Of a DNA stretch of 64,000 nucleotides, positions 1-12,695 are shown in pieces. Position 1 is the first letter of the stretch; every line of letters begins with the position of its first letter. The position numbers were made by a program, and so were the translations under genes. Source of the stretch: Larix kaempferi (taxonomy: Eukaryota; Streptophyta; Pinopsida; Pinales; Pinaceae); contig BSBM01000050.1 in the NCBI GenBank assembly GCA_027924585.1, positions 1,426,001 through 1,490,000 on the forward strand, written 5' to 3'. Under the pieces are notes generated by a model. That model saw only the letters and a program-made list of their open reading frames with translations. It had not been told where the DNA came from and did not search any database.

Positions 1-2412
1 GATCATCCAAGTTGGTCAGAAAGTGTGCATAAAAACCTTCTTTCTGCTGTCACAGTACAAAAAACCACCAAACTTTATTTGTCCAAAAAGTTCCCGAAAT
101 CACTTTAAAAGTGTTTTGGGAAACAACAAAAAATACTAAAAAAAATCTAAGTTAAAAAGACTAGTTAACTGCAAAAATGAACTAAGATGGAATGGCTAAA
201 AAGTCACCCTCTTAGGGTCTTGGACAACCTTCAAAAGACAACCAATGAAACACTTAGATTTTTGATATAAACTTTTAAAACTTTAACCTTAAACAATTCT
301 AAAAATTTAATTTCAAAAAATTGTTTAATGATTCTTTCCAAGCAAGACCCAAACAATGAAACAAAAATCTGAAGTATGTTGGATCTATGCATAAAAATTT
401 AAGATCTGATTTTTAACCAGCATAGATCCATCTTAAACCTGTATCTATCAAGCATCGAGAGAGATCCAATTTCTTGAGGTGTATTTTTAAAAAAAAATTT
501 AAACTCAAGAAATTTGATCTTTCTTGATTGATAGATCCGGGTTTAGGTTTTAAGTTTTTATTTTATAAACGAACATCTATTTTTTAATTACTTTTCATAA
601 TATTTGATTTTATGAACCAACATAGATATTTTTAAATACTTTCCATAATTTTTTATTTTATGAGCCGACATGAATTTTTTTAATTATTTTGTTACATCAC
701 AAATGTTACATCTCCCCCATACTGGGCTGTAGAGCACCTTGTTTCACTCGGTGCAATAAACATGTAGAGCAGAACAGATCTGAAGGTATCCAAACCAAAG
801 TAACCAAGAAGAAATTATTTTTCAAAGGAGAAAGTGAAAGTTTGAGAGAACTTGTGCCAGAGAATATCAAACTAAGAATGCTTCACTGTGGAGTGCTGAG
901 GGACAATGTTTCTGAAGTTTGTTGAAGATGGAATGGAGTCAAACTGGATCCAATTCTCCTCCAAGCTTGGCCACCTGAAATCTAACTCACAAACGCTTGC
1001 ATACCCATGAGATATTATAAAGCATATATAAATCAGAAATTAAAATAGTATGCAAATAAACTGATTTAACATGCAATTTTTTGTTTCCAATCATACATGA
1101 AAAATACGAAATGAAAGTAAGCTTACTAACAATTTCCTATTCCTATTAATTCAACCGAGTTATCAATGCAAGATCTACAATAAGCATAAGAAAGACATTT
1201 GCAAGTAAGAAACAATTACCGCATGAAGAGCATCACAATGTTGATCCACACACAAATGCACTACACCCTTAGCCTCCAAAGCTTTTTATTTTCATGCCAA
1301 AATGATATCAAATTACAATAACGAGCTCTCTCTCATCCAACTCTAATTAGTTTGGAATGAGAGAGGAGCTTCATACTTATAGAAACACTAAGAGGGGAGG
1401 GTGCATTTGTGAGGGAGAGATTGCAGTGAGTGATGGAGAAATGGGTGGAGCAAATGGGGCTGCCAATTCCCATCTATTTGGATGCCCAAAACAATCATAA
1501 ATCAGCTATAAATCAACCACATGACAACCCCCAAAGATAGCTTCCATTTCCTTAAGTCGTGGGCCACTCCTCCTTGGGAAATGCACCCAACACATGGGGG
1601 AATGTGCCCACCTTTAGAGGGAGTCAATCCCACCAAATGAGCTGCCCAAAAAGTTACTAAATGCTCTCTTACAACCCCAAAAATGTAGCTGGTCCAAAAT
1701 CCCATCAATTTTGGAATTTTTTAATTACTTTTTGCATTTTTTCACTCATTTTTTATTTTTATTTTTTTGATTTTTGCAAAAAGTTGAAAAATAAAGTGCC
1801 TAAACACTTAGGAAAGTGGGTTTAGGGGTAATGTGGGTGCTCCAGATTAGAAAACGAGCACCCCCATGGTCAAAACAACCCCTAGACCATGATTTTATCA
1901 CTTTTTAAATTTTTTTTACCAATTTAATAAAAAATGGCTTGTTTTACGGAAAAAAATAAATTTTTTTCGGAACATAAAAAAAATCTAGGGAGACCTAAAA
2001 CATGTTCATACGATTCAAAAATGATGCCTAGCATGGTTTAATACATTGACACATAGACTCTAATAACTTCCTAAGGCTTAACAATTATGCCGACCACCCC
2101 AACTTTGGAGGATTGAATGAAAAACTCAAAAATTATTAGTCGTTTATTCAACAACAAATATTTTTCAAGGAAAAAAACACTCTGGGCTAGTCGAATTAAC
2201 GTTTAAGTCCTAGAAGTCGAGTCTTTTACAAAAAGATACCATGCTAGCACATTATTACAAAATTCCCCGAGGGGGTATGAACATGTGGTACAAAAAGAAA
2301 AAGGGGCCTAGAAGGCCTGATGGACTTCTGAACTCTGATAATGAACAATTAGATTGTTCAAGTCTTTGTTGGCTCACTTGAAATCCAACTAAGTAAGACT
2401 TAGTAGGCAACA
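1..2412 (-). repeat. Long LTR of repeat family R, copy R1 (left end outside window)
   Basis: Homologous by eye to 50560-53022 (R2) and about 54780-56655 (R3). Shared blocks include the segment around 1222-1340 (gcctccaaagctt then tttatt), the block ending in gaaaacgagca near 1855, and the stretch from about 2040 to 2412 (accccaactttggagg, then a purine-rich aaaaagg block). All three copies end in an aca trinucleotide (caaca here), reading TGTTG/TGTTAC on the minus strand, as expected for the 5' end of a minus-oriented LTR. A minus-strand TATA-like CTATAAG lies at 1376-1382. The ORFs in this stretch are short and unconvincing. The left end and any partner LTR lie outside the window. Confidence 0.55.
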
Positions 2413-2417
2413 ATGAG

Positions 2418-5400
2418 CCAAGGCTTGCCACGGTTCCCAATGCAAGTGGGAGTCACGCCAATTGAGACAACCTTCACTTTAGATCAAGATGAATCACGAT
2501 CAAGGGGGAGACCCTAGCCAATCTATGAAGACTAGCTAATCCAAAGATTCCTAGGGAAATGTGTACGGTTCAAACAAGGAGATCAATGGTGCAAGATTTT
2601 AGATCTAGAAAAGTAAGTGGACCCAAGGTGGTTAGGGCTTGGTTGAGAGGCTTAAGCAAATGGACAAATGAGTCAACCAAGTGTTTGATTAAGGTCACTT
2701 ATGAAGTTAAGCAAGTAGATCTTAGAATGAGCTAATGCATTACCCAATGACCCAAGTGGAGCTCTTCCCTTAAAATAAACAATGGGGTCCACAAGGTGAG
2801 AATCAGTGGGGTTAAACACTAAGGGTAGGTTTTGAGGGATGATCTATCCAATGAAGCAACAAACTCAACTACCCACATACTAGAACCTAGCAAAAGGCCT
2901 CCCTCAAGGAATGCGACTTCCCTTGGAGAGACCAATGTGCCTTGGGAAATGGGCCAAATAGAGTCCAAACACCACCAAACTATAGATCGGGATTGCCATG
3001 AATTTTATTAGTTTGGATTTTAAATTTTATCCCCAAAAGCTTGATAGATCCAAGTAGATCTAAAAAAATGTAAAATGAGGGTTTGCAGATCTAAGAGAAT
3101 AGATGGACAAGGTAGAAGAATAACATACCTCTTTGAGTGTACTTGGAAAATGAAGAAGAATGTATCTTGTGACGAGGATTACTTCCCACAAAGATCAAAT
3201 GCCAAACTTGATGAAGCCCTTCTTGCTATGCGTTTTGCCTCTTTCAACCAATTCGCCCTCCTCTTCATGTCAACCAAGGACACAAAGATCAATCAGTTAA
3301 GAGAAATGGAGGTAGATGCAAAGATGAATAAACATGAAATTGTTGGTGCAAAGACAAAACAACTCCCTGTAGACCTGAATCGTCTTGATGAAGGTAGTAG
3401 GGTAGGCCTCCCCACCAATACGCACTCCTCCAAAATGTCCCCTTTGCCTACAAATCGTGTTAGTGAAGATAAAATCCAAGATGGCCACCAATATCTGTCA
3501 GTGCAGAGGAAGAAGCATTTACAATCACCACAAACAAGCATTCAACTCCATGATCCAAGATGCCCAAGAAAATATTTTATTCCAAAAGCCAAGAGCCAAA
3601 AATCTCTAGATGCCTTTACAATGAGGGGGTCTCCTTTTATAGGAGAGAAAGACCAAAACCCTAAATCACTTTTGAAAACTAGTGGTTGAGATAAAAAGAT
3701 ATAACAATGTAATCAACGGCTAAGATGAGCCAACATAACAATAGACATAGATCACTCCAATAGAGGATGATGTCATGGCTAAAAACTCTCTAGGAAGGGT
3801 GACGTCATACATGGGGGTGGCTAATAACATATGAGCCAAAACATAAAGACATGGACAAGTCACTAGGAGCACATGGTGGGGCTAGGAGGTATTATTCCTC
3901 TTCACTAGCATGTCTCCATGGCACAATAATATAAAGTGTGACTTTATGACATGTCCAAGTATACAAATGATCAAATCCTGTCCCCATAATCAGAGAGAGA
4001 TATACAATAAAAGTGCTCTTGTAGCCCATGTGGACCCCACTGATTGGTGCGAACTGATATGGAAGAAGTGAGATACACCATGGATGACCTCTGAGTAGAC
4101 CAAGTGCCAAAACCTTGCCTCAATTGCCCAAATCGAATTCCTCAATGACCTTTTTATTCCATTTTTTAATCTGCCGAAAAACCTTGAAACTGCCCAAACT
4201 TGCCTGTGGGGTGCCTACGCTGTCAAACTGAGTGCACCATCATGTCCGGAAGGGGGGTAATATGGTAAAAACAAGTGGCTGGACCACCCCCTTCCTCTGT
4301 AGCACCCTAGGCAACGACTAGCCTCCAAAGATACTGCTGGACATGCCACATTAGCATGGCCAATCTGATCAACAGGTGAAAAACTGCTAGTATAATCCCA
4401 AGGAGTGCCTGAAACTGAAAGATAAGTGTCTCAATGGATATAGAAGACCCAAATCCACTAGAGATGAGTACTCATACACCTCATGATAACCTATAGAATC
4501 ATCTGTAGGGTCTACCATACCCGGACAATGTAAAATATGATGATCTGGAAATAATAATAAAATTGACCAACTGCATCAATCATCATCTGGAGCATGTGTC
4601 CAACATATGGAATCATCAATAGGTGCATGTGGGAGCATATATCAACATCATAAAGCATGAGTGGTCCATCTCATCACGGATCCCAAGAATGACCATGGTC
4701 AAACTATGTTTGACTACGTCAGAATACAACAAAAGACTAGATTATAACAAATGACTAAGACATGTTCATTTAATCATATTCACAGCTTAACTTAAAGTAT
4801 AAACATCAATCAAGTGGCAGTTAATACATAGATATTCAATGTTATTTATAACGTACTTACACCAAAGCTTTAAAGACATACTTCATCCAATGGACATGGC
4901 CTAACTGCTAGTATAGGGTGAAGGCTAAGGACAAGGCTAGTTAGAAGGGATGACTTGACCAACTTAACTAAGTGATACTTTGGACGAAGAAAAAGGGGAG
5001 CTACACACCGTGCTTGAAAAGATAAACAAAGGGAATGGCAGTGCCTCACAAATGGATAAGTTGTTTAGAGAGTGCTTATTCAACCTTGACATCATGTCTA
5101 CACCAAGTTGATCCAAGTTCATTAGGATCATTCATTTAATTTCCAATGCCAACAGTCTTTAAATTTGGCATACACTTAACACTGTTTTTTTTAGGCCGAT
5201 ATGACCCCTCTGGGATTTTGCATGCGCTTAAAAGCACAACTAATCGCAGCTTGCATCCAGGGTATATTTACATTTACGAGGTCAACAATATTTAGATTTA
5301 GCATTTATTTAGCCATTGCTTTTTAGACCTTTTTGGACCCTTCATGGGGTACTTTGGCATTTCATTGCTTTAGCCCTTAATTCATTGTGTGTTTAGAAAC

Positions 5401-5811
5401 ACATTCTAGAATTTAATTTCAATGAGATTTCATAAGAGATTTCCAATAATTTCCATGCAAGTAGTATATGTGCTTCAGGTTTTAGCCAACAACATCTCAT
5501 GTGACTAGAGGGAATTCCGCACTAAGCCACACATCAGGGCAACCGACTAGAATGATCTAGGCATAAAATCCAACTCACCAGGGGCAAGTTCTTTCACCAA
5601 CTCAGAGCCGAGACACAAAACAAACGTGGATGCTATCCAACACAGCGGTAGGAGCATGGAAGTCCTCCATATCAAAAGTCAAGAAGATAAGTCAAGGTGA
5701 AATCCAAAATAGGGAAGGTCATGGACGGATGGAGTCAAGTGCATGTGGTGCCTAAGCTAGCAAACATAAATGTCAGGACAAACCAAAATTCATAGGAGGG
5801 TAGTGAAACCA
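2418..5811 (-). repeat. Gy-A 3' LTR, outer end truncated
   Basis: Aligns by eye along its whole length with 7302-10708, from ccaaggcttgcca onward, with mostly transition differences. The first 80 or so bases of the right LTR (7223-7301) have no counterpart here. The inner end reads gtgaaacca; the right LTR ends gtgaaatca. The open frame at 3075-3689 on the plus strand lies inside the LTR. Its counterpart in the other copy is broken, so I treat it as fortuitous. Confidence 0.8.
3635..3641 (-). promoter_or_regulatory. TATA box of Gy-A 3' LTR
   Basis: Minus-strand TATAAAAGGAG. The same motif is kept in the other LTR at 8541-8547, placing the transcription start inside the LTR and pointing leftward. 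Confidence 0.5.
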
Positions 5812-5815
5812 AAAC

Positions 5816-6904
5816 TCAGGAATTTCCCGACCTTGGAATTTGACAAAAAGAAAATCCTTTGAAATTAAAACTCTTTGTCTTAGGAGTGATTTCAAGCTTT
5901 TGATCAAGTCCGATATTTACAAACCGATGACAAGATTCTAACTCTAAGAATTGGATAAAGCTATCTTGACTAATGATAGAAAAATGAAAACTTAAAGACT
6001 CACTATAAGAAGTAGAACAAAGATTAGAGCATCTAGTGTGATTTATTGATTCACCCTCATCTTCTATTGATCCATCATTAAATTCACAAGAGGATAACTG
6101 ATCATTTTCATTTAATTGATTAGGGATAAAATTAACAAGTTCGTTTAAAACACCTTGATTATTAACACCATGATAATGTGAGATCACTACTAAAGGATCT
6201 TGATCGATGCCCCTACTTTCTTTTTCTTCAATAAGGTAATGAGAAATTGAACTATCACTAATGATAGAATGACTAATGAGTTTCTCTGAAGGAGGAACTT
6301 CAATAGACTTACCGACTAAAAGCTCATCCTCAGAAATTTCCTCAGGATCAGGACTAGGGCTACCTAAAAAGAAATTTGAAAATTTATGATTTATGCAATG
6401 ATTAGGGATTTCACTTTCGATTGACTCAGAAGTGGAAGACTTACCCGCAAAAGAAATTGGGCAGGACGGGTCATCTCCGGAAGTTGACAATTCACTTGAT
6501 ACTTGATTATTAATTGATTCAGCAATAAGATTGGAAAGGGGAAGGTTTTGATCTTGGATTTGATTTGAAGAATATATATCATCGCATTCACTTCTCCATT
6601 CTTCTAAGAATTTATGTTCAAACATGTCATATCCAGAAATGCTATTGGTCATCAAATTCAAGAACCAGAGCTCAACTCTTCCTTGGAATTATGAGCCAAT
6701 AGTTTCATACATACATCCTCATGGGTTATAGATAATTCGTTAAAAATTTCCCTAAAGATTTCAAAGTGCCTTTTAGCAGATATTTCATAACTTCCATCGA
6801 ATTTAGGGAACCTTTCACGGTCACGGGCTTGATGAGGAATATGATGAGGATACCCAACAATTTTTGAGAAGTCAAAAAGTTCTAGGCTGCTCAGAAGCAG
6901 CCAT
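5816..6904 (-). pseudogene. Gy-A gag, two frameshifts, C-terminus lost
   Basis: Would encode the structural capsid protein of a gypsy-type element. Reading from the ATG at 6904, the first frame (MAASEQPRTF) stops at once. A one-base shift in a T run near 6870 opens a frame with FPKFDGSYEISAKRHFEIF and then THEDVCMKLLA, the usual landmarks of plant gypsy gag. A second one-base shift near 6661 is needed to enter the 281-codon frame starting SISGYDMFEHKFLEEW, which matches the next conserved gag block. The rest is acidic and serine-rich, has no zinc knuckle, and stops at 5816, four bases from the LTR. So gag is truncated and pol is absent. The gag call is firm; the acidic C-terminal part I do not recognise. 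Confidence 0.75.
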
Positions 6905-7200
6905 GGATGGCAATTATAAAAAAAAAATCAAGAACCTAAATACAAAAAGATGCACCCCATGGGTTCTAGATATGATAGGATCGATCACCAGTGGAGTCAC
7001 TTTTGTGGAGTCGCCAGGTAGATTTTAAATCTCTTCTACCAAAAGATATGTTGTTAAAATAGCAGGGAGAGATGAGTGGCAAAAATATAACTATGTTTAA
7101 ATTAAGGATAAAAATGATAACCATCTAGATTACAAGACTAGATGTGATAAGATATGAGTTACGCATGGATACTCGCAGACACCCGAGGTAAGCCTCTAGC
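6905..7200 (-). other. Gy-A untranslated leader between PBS and gag
   Basis: No coding frame. It contains an A-run (6921-6929) and a direct repeat of gtggagtc (around 6993 and 7014). Its position between the PBS and the gag start makes it the 5' leader, where a packaging signal would be expected. Confidence 0.45.
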
Positions 7201-7218
7201 TCCTTGACAATGGCGCCA
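7201..7218 (-). other. Gy-A primer-binding site
   Basis: Minus-strand TGGCGCCATTGTCAAGGA, starting four bases inside the LTR end at 7223. The TGGCGCC start is typical of plant gypsy primer sites. It identifies the right LTR as the 5' LTR and sets the element on the minus strand. Confidence 0.75.
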
Positions 7219-7222
7219 AAAA

Positions 7223-10200
7223 TGTTATCACACAACTTGTAGTTGTCCCCAAAAGGTATCCTATCCAGGACGATAGAGGTGTCAGACAACTAAAAAGGTG
7301 ACCTAAGGCTTGCCATGGTTCCCAATGCAAGTGGGAGTCACGCCAACCTAGGAAACCTTCACTTTAGAGCAAGATGAATCAAGATCAAGGGGGAGACCCT
7401 AGCCAATCTATGAAGACTAGCTAATCCAAAGATTCCTAGGGAAATGTGTAAGGTTCAAACAAGGAGATCAGTGGTGCAAGATTTTAGATCTAGAAAAGTA
7501 AGTGGACCCAAGGTGGTTAGGGCTTGGTTGAGAGGCTTAAGCAAATGGACAAATGAGTCAACCAAGTGTTTGATTAAGGTCACTTATGAAGTTAAGAAAG
7601 TAGATCTAAGAATGAGCTAATGCATTACCCAATGACCCAAGTGGAGCTCTTCCCTTAAAATAAGGAATGAGGTCCACAAGGTGAGAATCAATGGGGTAAA
7701 GCACTAGGGGTAGGTTTTGAGGGATGATCTATCCAATGAAGCAACAAACTCAACTACCCACATACTAGAACCTAGCAAAAGGCCTCCCTCAAGGAATGCG
7801 ACTTCCCTTGGAGAGACCAATGTGCCTTGGGAAATGGGCCAAATGGAGTCCAAACACCACCAAACTATAGATCGAGATTTCTGTGAATATTATTAAGGTG
7901 GGTTTTAAATTTTATCCCAAAAAGCTTGCTAGATCCAAGTAGATCTAAAAAAATGTAAAATGAGGCTTTTAACAATGAGGGTTTGTAGATCTAAGAGAAT
8001 AGATGGACAAGGTAGAAGAATAACATACCTCCTTGAGCGTACCTGGAAAATGAAGAAGAATGTAGCTTATGACGAGGATTACTTCCCACAAAGATCAAAT
8101 GCCAAACTTGATGAAGCCCTTCTTGCTATGCGTTTTGCCTCCTTCAACCAATTCGCCCTCCTCTTCCTATCAACCAAGGACACAAAGATCAATCAGTTAA
8201 GAGAAATGGAGGTAGATGCAAACAAAAGATGAATAAACATGAAATTGTTGGTGCAAAGACAAAACAACTCCTTGTAGACCCGAAACGTCTTGATGAAGGT
8301 AGTAGGGTAGGCCTTCCCAGCAATAAGCACTCCAAAACGTCCTCTTTGCCTGCAAATCGTGTTAGTGAAGATAAAATCCAAGATGACCACCAATGTCTGT
8401 CATTGCAGAGGAAGAAGCATTTACAATCACCACAAACAAGCATTCAACTCCATGATCCAAGATGCCCAAGAAAAATATTTTATTCCAATAGCCAAGAGCC
8501 AAAAATCTCTAGATGCCTTTACAATGAGGGGGTCTCCTCCTTTTATAGGAGAGAAAGACCAAAACCCTTAACCACTTTTGAAAACTAGTGGTTGAGATCA
8601 AAAGATATAACAATGTAATCAACGACTAATATGAACCAACATAACAATAGACATGGATCACTCAAATATAGGATGACGTCATGGCTAAAAAACTCTAGGA
8701 ATGGTGACGTCATACATGGGGGTGGCTAATAACATAGGAGCCACAACATAAAGACATGGACAAGTCACTAGGAGCACATGGTGGGGCTAGGAGGTATTAT
8801 TCCCCTTCACTAGCATGTCCCCATGGCACAATAATATAAAATATGACTCTATGACATGTCCAAGTATACAAATGATCAAATTTTGTCCCCATAATCAGAG
8901 AGAGATATACAATAAAATTCCTCCTGTAGCCCATGTGGACCCCACTGACAAGTGCCAACTGATCTGGAAGAAAGGAGATACACCATGGATGACTTCTGAG
9001 CAGACCAAGTGCCAAAACCTTGCCTCAATTTCCCGAATCGAATTCCTTAATGACCTTTTTATTCCATTTTTTAATCTGCTGAAAACCCCGAAACTGCCCA
9101 AAAATGCCTGTGGGGTGCTTGCACTGTCAAACTGAGTGCACCATCATGTCCGAAACGGGGGTAAAATGGTAAAAATAAGTGGCTCGAACACCCCCTTCCT
9201 CTGTAGCGCCCTAGGAAACAACTAGCCTCCAAAGATTGTTGGATAGGCCACATCAGCATGGCCAATCTGGTCAACACGTGAAAAAATGCTAGTATCATCC
9301 CAAGGAGTGCCTAGAACTGAAAGATAAGTGTCTCAATGGATCCAGAAGACCCAAGTCCACTAGAGATGAGTACTCATATACCTCATGATAACCTGTAGAA
9401 TCATCTGTAGGGTCTACCATACCCGGATAGTGTAAAATATGACGATCTGGAAATAATAATAAAAATGACCAACTTCATCGATCATCATCTGAAGCATGTG
9501 TCCAACACATGGAATCATCAATAGGTGCATGTGGGACCATAGATCAACATCATAAGTGTTCCATCTCATCACAAATCCCAAGAATGACCATGGTCAAACT
9601 ATGTTTGACTACGTTAGAATACAACCAAAGACTAGATTATAGTAATGGCTAAGACATGTTCCTTTAATCATATTCACAACTTAACTTAAAGTATAAACAT
9701 CAATGAAGTGGCAGTTAATACATAGATATTCGATGTTATTTATAACTTACTTACACCAAATCTTTAAAGACATACTTCATCCAATGGACATGGCCTAAAT
9801 GATAGCATAGGGTGAAGGCTAAGGACAAGGCTAGTTAGAAGGGATGACTTGACCAACTTAACTAAGTGATACTTTGGACGGGGAAAAAGGGGATCTACAC
9901 ACCGTGCTTGACAAGATAAACAAAGGGAATGCCAGTGCCTCATAAATGGATAAGTTGTTTAGAGAGTGCTTATTCAATCTTGGCATCATGTCTACACCAA
10001 GTTGATCCAAGTTCATTAGGATCATTCATTTAATTTCCATGGCCAACAGTCTTTAGATTTGGCATACACTTAACCACTGTTTTTTTAAGGCCTATATGAC
10101 CCCTCTGGGATTTTGCATGCGCTTAAAAGCACAACTAATCGTAGCTTGCATCCGAGGTATATTTACATTTATGAGGTCAACAATGTTTAGATGTAGCATT

Positions 10201-10708
10201 TATTTAGCCATTGCTTTTTAGACCTTTTTGGACCCTTCATGGGGTACTTTAGCATTTCATTGCTTTAGTCCTTAATTCATCGTGTGTTTAGAAACACATT
10301 CTAGAATTTAATTTCAATGTGATTTCATAAGAGATTTCCAATAATTTCCATGCAAGTAGTACATGTGCTTTAGGTTTTAGCCAACATCACATGTGACTAG
10401 AGGGAATTCCGTACTAAGCCACACATTGGGGAAATCGACTAGAATGATCTAGGCATAAAATCCAACTCACCAGGGGCAAGTTCTATCACCAACTCAAAGC
10501 CGAGAGACAAAACAAACGTGGATGCTATCCAACACAACAATAGGAGTAGGGAAGTCCTCCATGTCAAAAGTCAAGAAGGCAAGTCAAGGTGAAAGCCAAA
10601 ATATGGAAGGTCATGGTTGGATGGAGTCAAGTGAATGTGGTGCCTAAGCTAACACACATAAATGTCAGGAAACACCATGTCCATGCTCATAGGAGGGTAG
10701 TGAAATCA
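7223..10708 (-). repeat. Gy-A 5' LTR (3,486 bp)
   Basis: Starts tgttatcac next to the PBS and ends gtgaaatca. The ends are near inverted repeats (TGTTATCAC against TGATTTCAC). It matches 2418-5811 with scattered transitions and a few small indels. The ORFs inside it (7960-8232, 8229-8588 and others) are broken versions of the frame seen in the other LTR and are not genes. Confidence 0.8.
8541..8547 (-). promoter_or_regulatory. TATA box of Gy-A 5' LTR
   Basis: Minus-strand TATAAAAGGAGGAG, conserved with 3635-3641. A three-base ctc insertion lies just to the left (8536-8540 region) relative to the other LTR. Confidence 0.5.
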
Positions 10709-10713
10709 ATGAG

Positions 10714-11369
10714 TATAGTCAGTGAACCTTTAAGTGTAAGTAATACATCCAATTCATTATTTAAATCCAACCAAGATAGTTCATTTCATTTATTAAATAA
10801 TACTGCCACATCATGAGTTATATACCAAGTTAATGCTATGAAGATGACTAAAACAAGAAGATAATAATCAATGCTAACAATCATAATTCTATAGGTCACA
10901 TCATGTCATATCATCAACCAATATCAACTAGAACCAACTGAAACACTGCTGCAATAATATCTAGAACTCTAGGCATTGAACTGAAACTGTATGGAACAAA
11001 AGGTCATATCGGTCATCAAATCTAAGCTCTCAAGGTTCAGCCTTGGCACAAGGTCTACTAAATGTCTGATATACACTGCTCTGATCTGTAAGTGATCTCA
11101 AATAATTTCGCTCATCATAACTGATCTTTGTAAAGGCAAAGTTCTGGAAAGTGCATATATCTGCTCAACAAATATAGTAGCCCAATTACTATGGTGTGAT
11201 AACAGGTTCCAAATCCCCGATTCCTAATTTTGGGATGATCCGCACCCATATAGGACTCGAGTCAACCGATTCTGATTGCACCCACGGTTCATGTAACCTT
11301 GCATATCGACACTAAACTGAAAATCCTAAAACTTGTTCCTTATAGAATGATACAAAGTCACATCAATGA
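10714..11369. other. Unassigned sequence between Gy-A and the hAT remnant
   Basis: AT-rich, with no convincing ORF or repeat. It lies 3' of the hAT stop codon on the minus strand, so it may be 3' flank or terminal sequence of the old hAT transposon. I could not recognise a terminal inverted repeat. Confidence 0.3.
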
Positions 11370-11940
11370 TCAAAATAAATGCATCTCATGAGATGAGTTA
11401 TGATGACTCATGATGCATCTAGATACTACATAGTGCAATAATAAATAATAGGAATCATTGATTCCTTCTATCCCTTTTATGCAGAAGGGGCACCACTCGT
11501 CTTTTGGAAATAATAGGTGGTCATGTAGGTGCTCTGGATGAGCCTGGGATGAAATTGCAAGATCCAACTGCTCGGGCCGTGGTGGAAGGTAATGGGGCTG
11601 AGGTGGAAGCCAATGTGAGTTGTCTTGTCCTAGTCTTGTTGCATGTCTTCGTGTAGGTGGTGGCACTGGCTGCACTGGAATATTAGTCTCCTTCTCATCC
11701 TCTAGAAGTGGAACATCCTCCTCCTCCCCCTCCTCTTCTAACACATATGCATCGACATCGTCCTTTCCTTGCAACCACTCAGGTGCCTCCTCCATCGTAG
11801 GCTCCTCTATCTCCACCCTCCATTTACTGTTATTGTCAATCTCATCTAATGAAATAACATCTATGTTGGGTACTTTGTCAATCTAATTCATCTGTAGCCT
11901 TAGGTTGTAGTAGACATAAACCATGTCATTAAGGCGTTCG
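11370..11940 (-). pseudogene. hAT transposase remnant, C-terminal exon
   Basis: The frame opens with RLNDMVYVYYNLRLQ (about 11926-11880), the end of the hAT dimerisation region. After one premature stop it runs through KVPNIDVISLDEIDNNSKW into an acidic tail (APEWLQGKDDVDAYVLEEE, then EEEGEEED) and a proline-rich segment, ending at 11370. The acidic stretch after the dimerisation domain is typical of plant DUF659/hAT proteins. It continues the gene whose other parts are at 12056-12121, 19313-19789 and 48492-49153. The family call is firm; the exact 5' exon edge (near 11940) is uncertain. Confidence 0.75.
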
Positions 11941-12055
11941 GTATCTAACTTATATGAGGGCCATAGTTAAAGGGTGATGATAAATTCAAAATTGCAATAA
12001 ATTAAAATTTAAAACTAATAAAATTATAAACAATTTAAATTTAAATTTTGATTCT
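11941..12055 (-). other. Probable hAT intron
   Basis: Very AT-rich non-coding stretch (attaaaatttaaaacta...) between two exon-like segments of the hAT frame. Candidate donors are GTTAGA or GTTCAA just left of 12060, and candidate acceptors are near 11941-11950. I could not choose a junction that keeps the frame with certainty. Confidence 0.5.
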
Positions 12056-12121
12056 TGAACGTTTCTAACCTATTGTGCTTCTTAGAGTGTATATTTTCAA
12101 AGACACTCCAGTTGTGCTCAC
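12056..12121 (-). pseudogene. hAT transposase remnant, dimerisation exon (3' part)
   Basis: Minus-strand frame HNWSVFENIHSKKHNRLE, the signature of the hAT C-terminal dimerisation domain. The exon is split at 12121/19313 by copia1. Counting the CTCAC duplication once, the codons join in frame with 19313-19407. Confidence 0.85.
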
Positions 12122-12695
12122 TGTTAATTTTTCGATAAATGCATTCAAACATTGTCTAGGATCCTACTAAGAGAATAACAAGCACAACATAACAATCCTA
12201 AACACAAGAGACACAGAGTTTCTTCGAGGAAAACCAAGAAAGTGAAAAACCCCACAACTTCCTCAGAGATAGAATAAGCTCCAATACAAAGATCACAATG
12301 ATCAAACCCAAAAGATAGATGACTCCAGCAGCGACTCCTCCTCCACTTGTGCGCACTCCTTTGTCAACTAATGCAAGATGGATGAGTGAGTGAATGAATA
12401 GAATGAGACACTCACTCTCTATTTATACACAACTTAACCTGCCTTTAAATCTAGCTGGGCCGACTTCATAAGGAAGTCTAATAATCCACTCACATGACAT
12501 AAGCAGGGCCGACCCCACACTAGTGGTCTAATAACCCATCAAATATAAGTTGCGACACTTGCAACACTTGCGACACTTACAAATACAAATGACGACACTT
12601 CTGATTGGAGGAATAATACATCTCCATCATTAATATAATAAAGTACAAGTGTAATACATAGAAGAATATCTTCCGAAGTTACAAATACATCAATA
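12122..12695 (-). repeat. copia1 3' LTR (574 bp)
   Basis: Bounded by the CTCAC duplication on the left and by the PPT on the right. It has a single copy of the 121-bp segment that is doubled in the 5' LTR. The block gagtttcttcgaggaaaacc and the gaaaaacccc that follows is shared with the LTRs of copia2, copia3 and, loosely, copia4. Confidence 0.9.
12421..12427 (-). promoter_or_regulatory. TATA box of copia1 3' LTR
   Basis: Minus-strand TATAAATAGAGAG. In the 5' LTR, the copy that would drive the element, the same site reads TATGAAT (19047-19053), so the functional promoter looks damaged. Confidence 0.6.

Larger units (their letters stand above)
2418..10708 (-). mobile_element. Gy-A: gypsy-type LTR retrotransposon keeping only gag between about 3.4-kb LTRs
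   Basis: Two long direct repeats (2418-5811 and 7223-10708) flank a 1.4-kb interior. The interior holds a primer-binding site immediately inside the right LTR and a frameshifted gag on the minus strand. No protease, reverse transcriptase, integrase or RNase H is seen, and gag runs almost directly into the left LTR. ATGAG occurs at both outer edges (2413-2417 and 10709-10713) and may be the target duplication, although the left LTR lacks about 80 bp at its outer end. It is either a deletion derivative or a gag-only non-autonomous element of the type described as TR-GAG. Minus orientation is set by the PBS, gag and LTR TATA boxes. Confidence 0.75.

Noticed and set aside
3075-3689. 204-codon plus-strand ORF
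   Set aside because: It lies in the Gy-A LTR. The matching ORF in the other LTR (7960-8588) is frameshifted, codon content is not protein-like, and the strand is opposite to the element.
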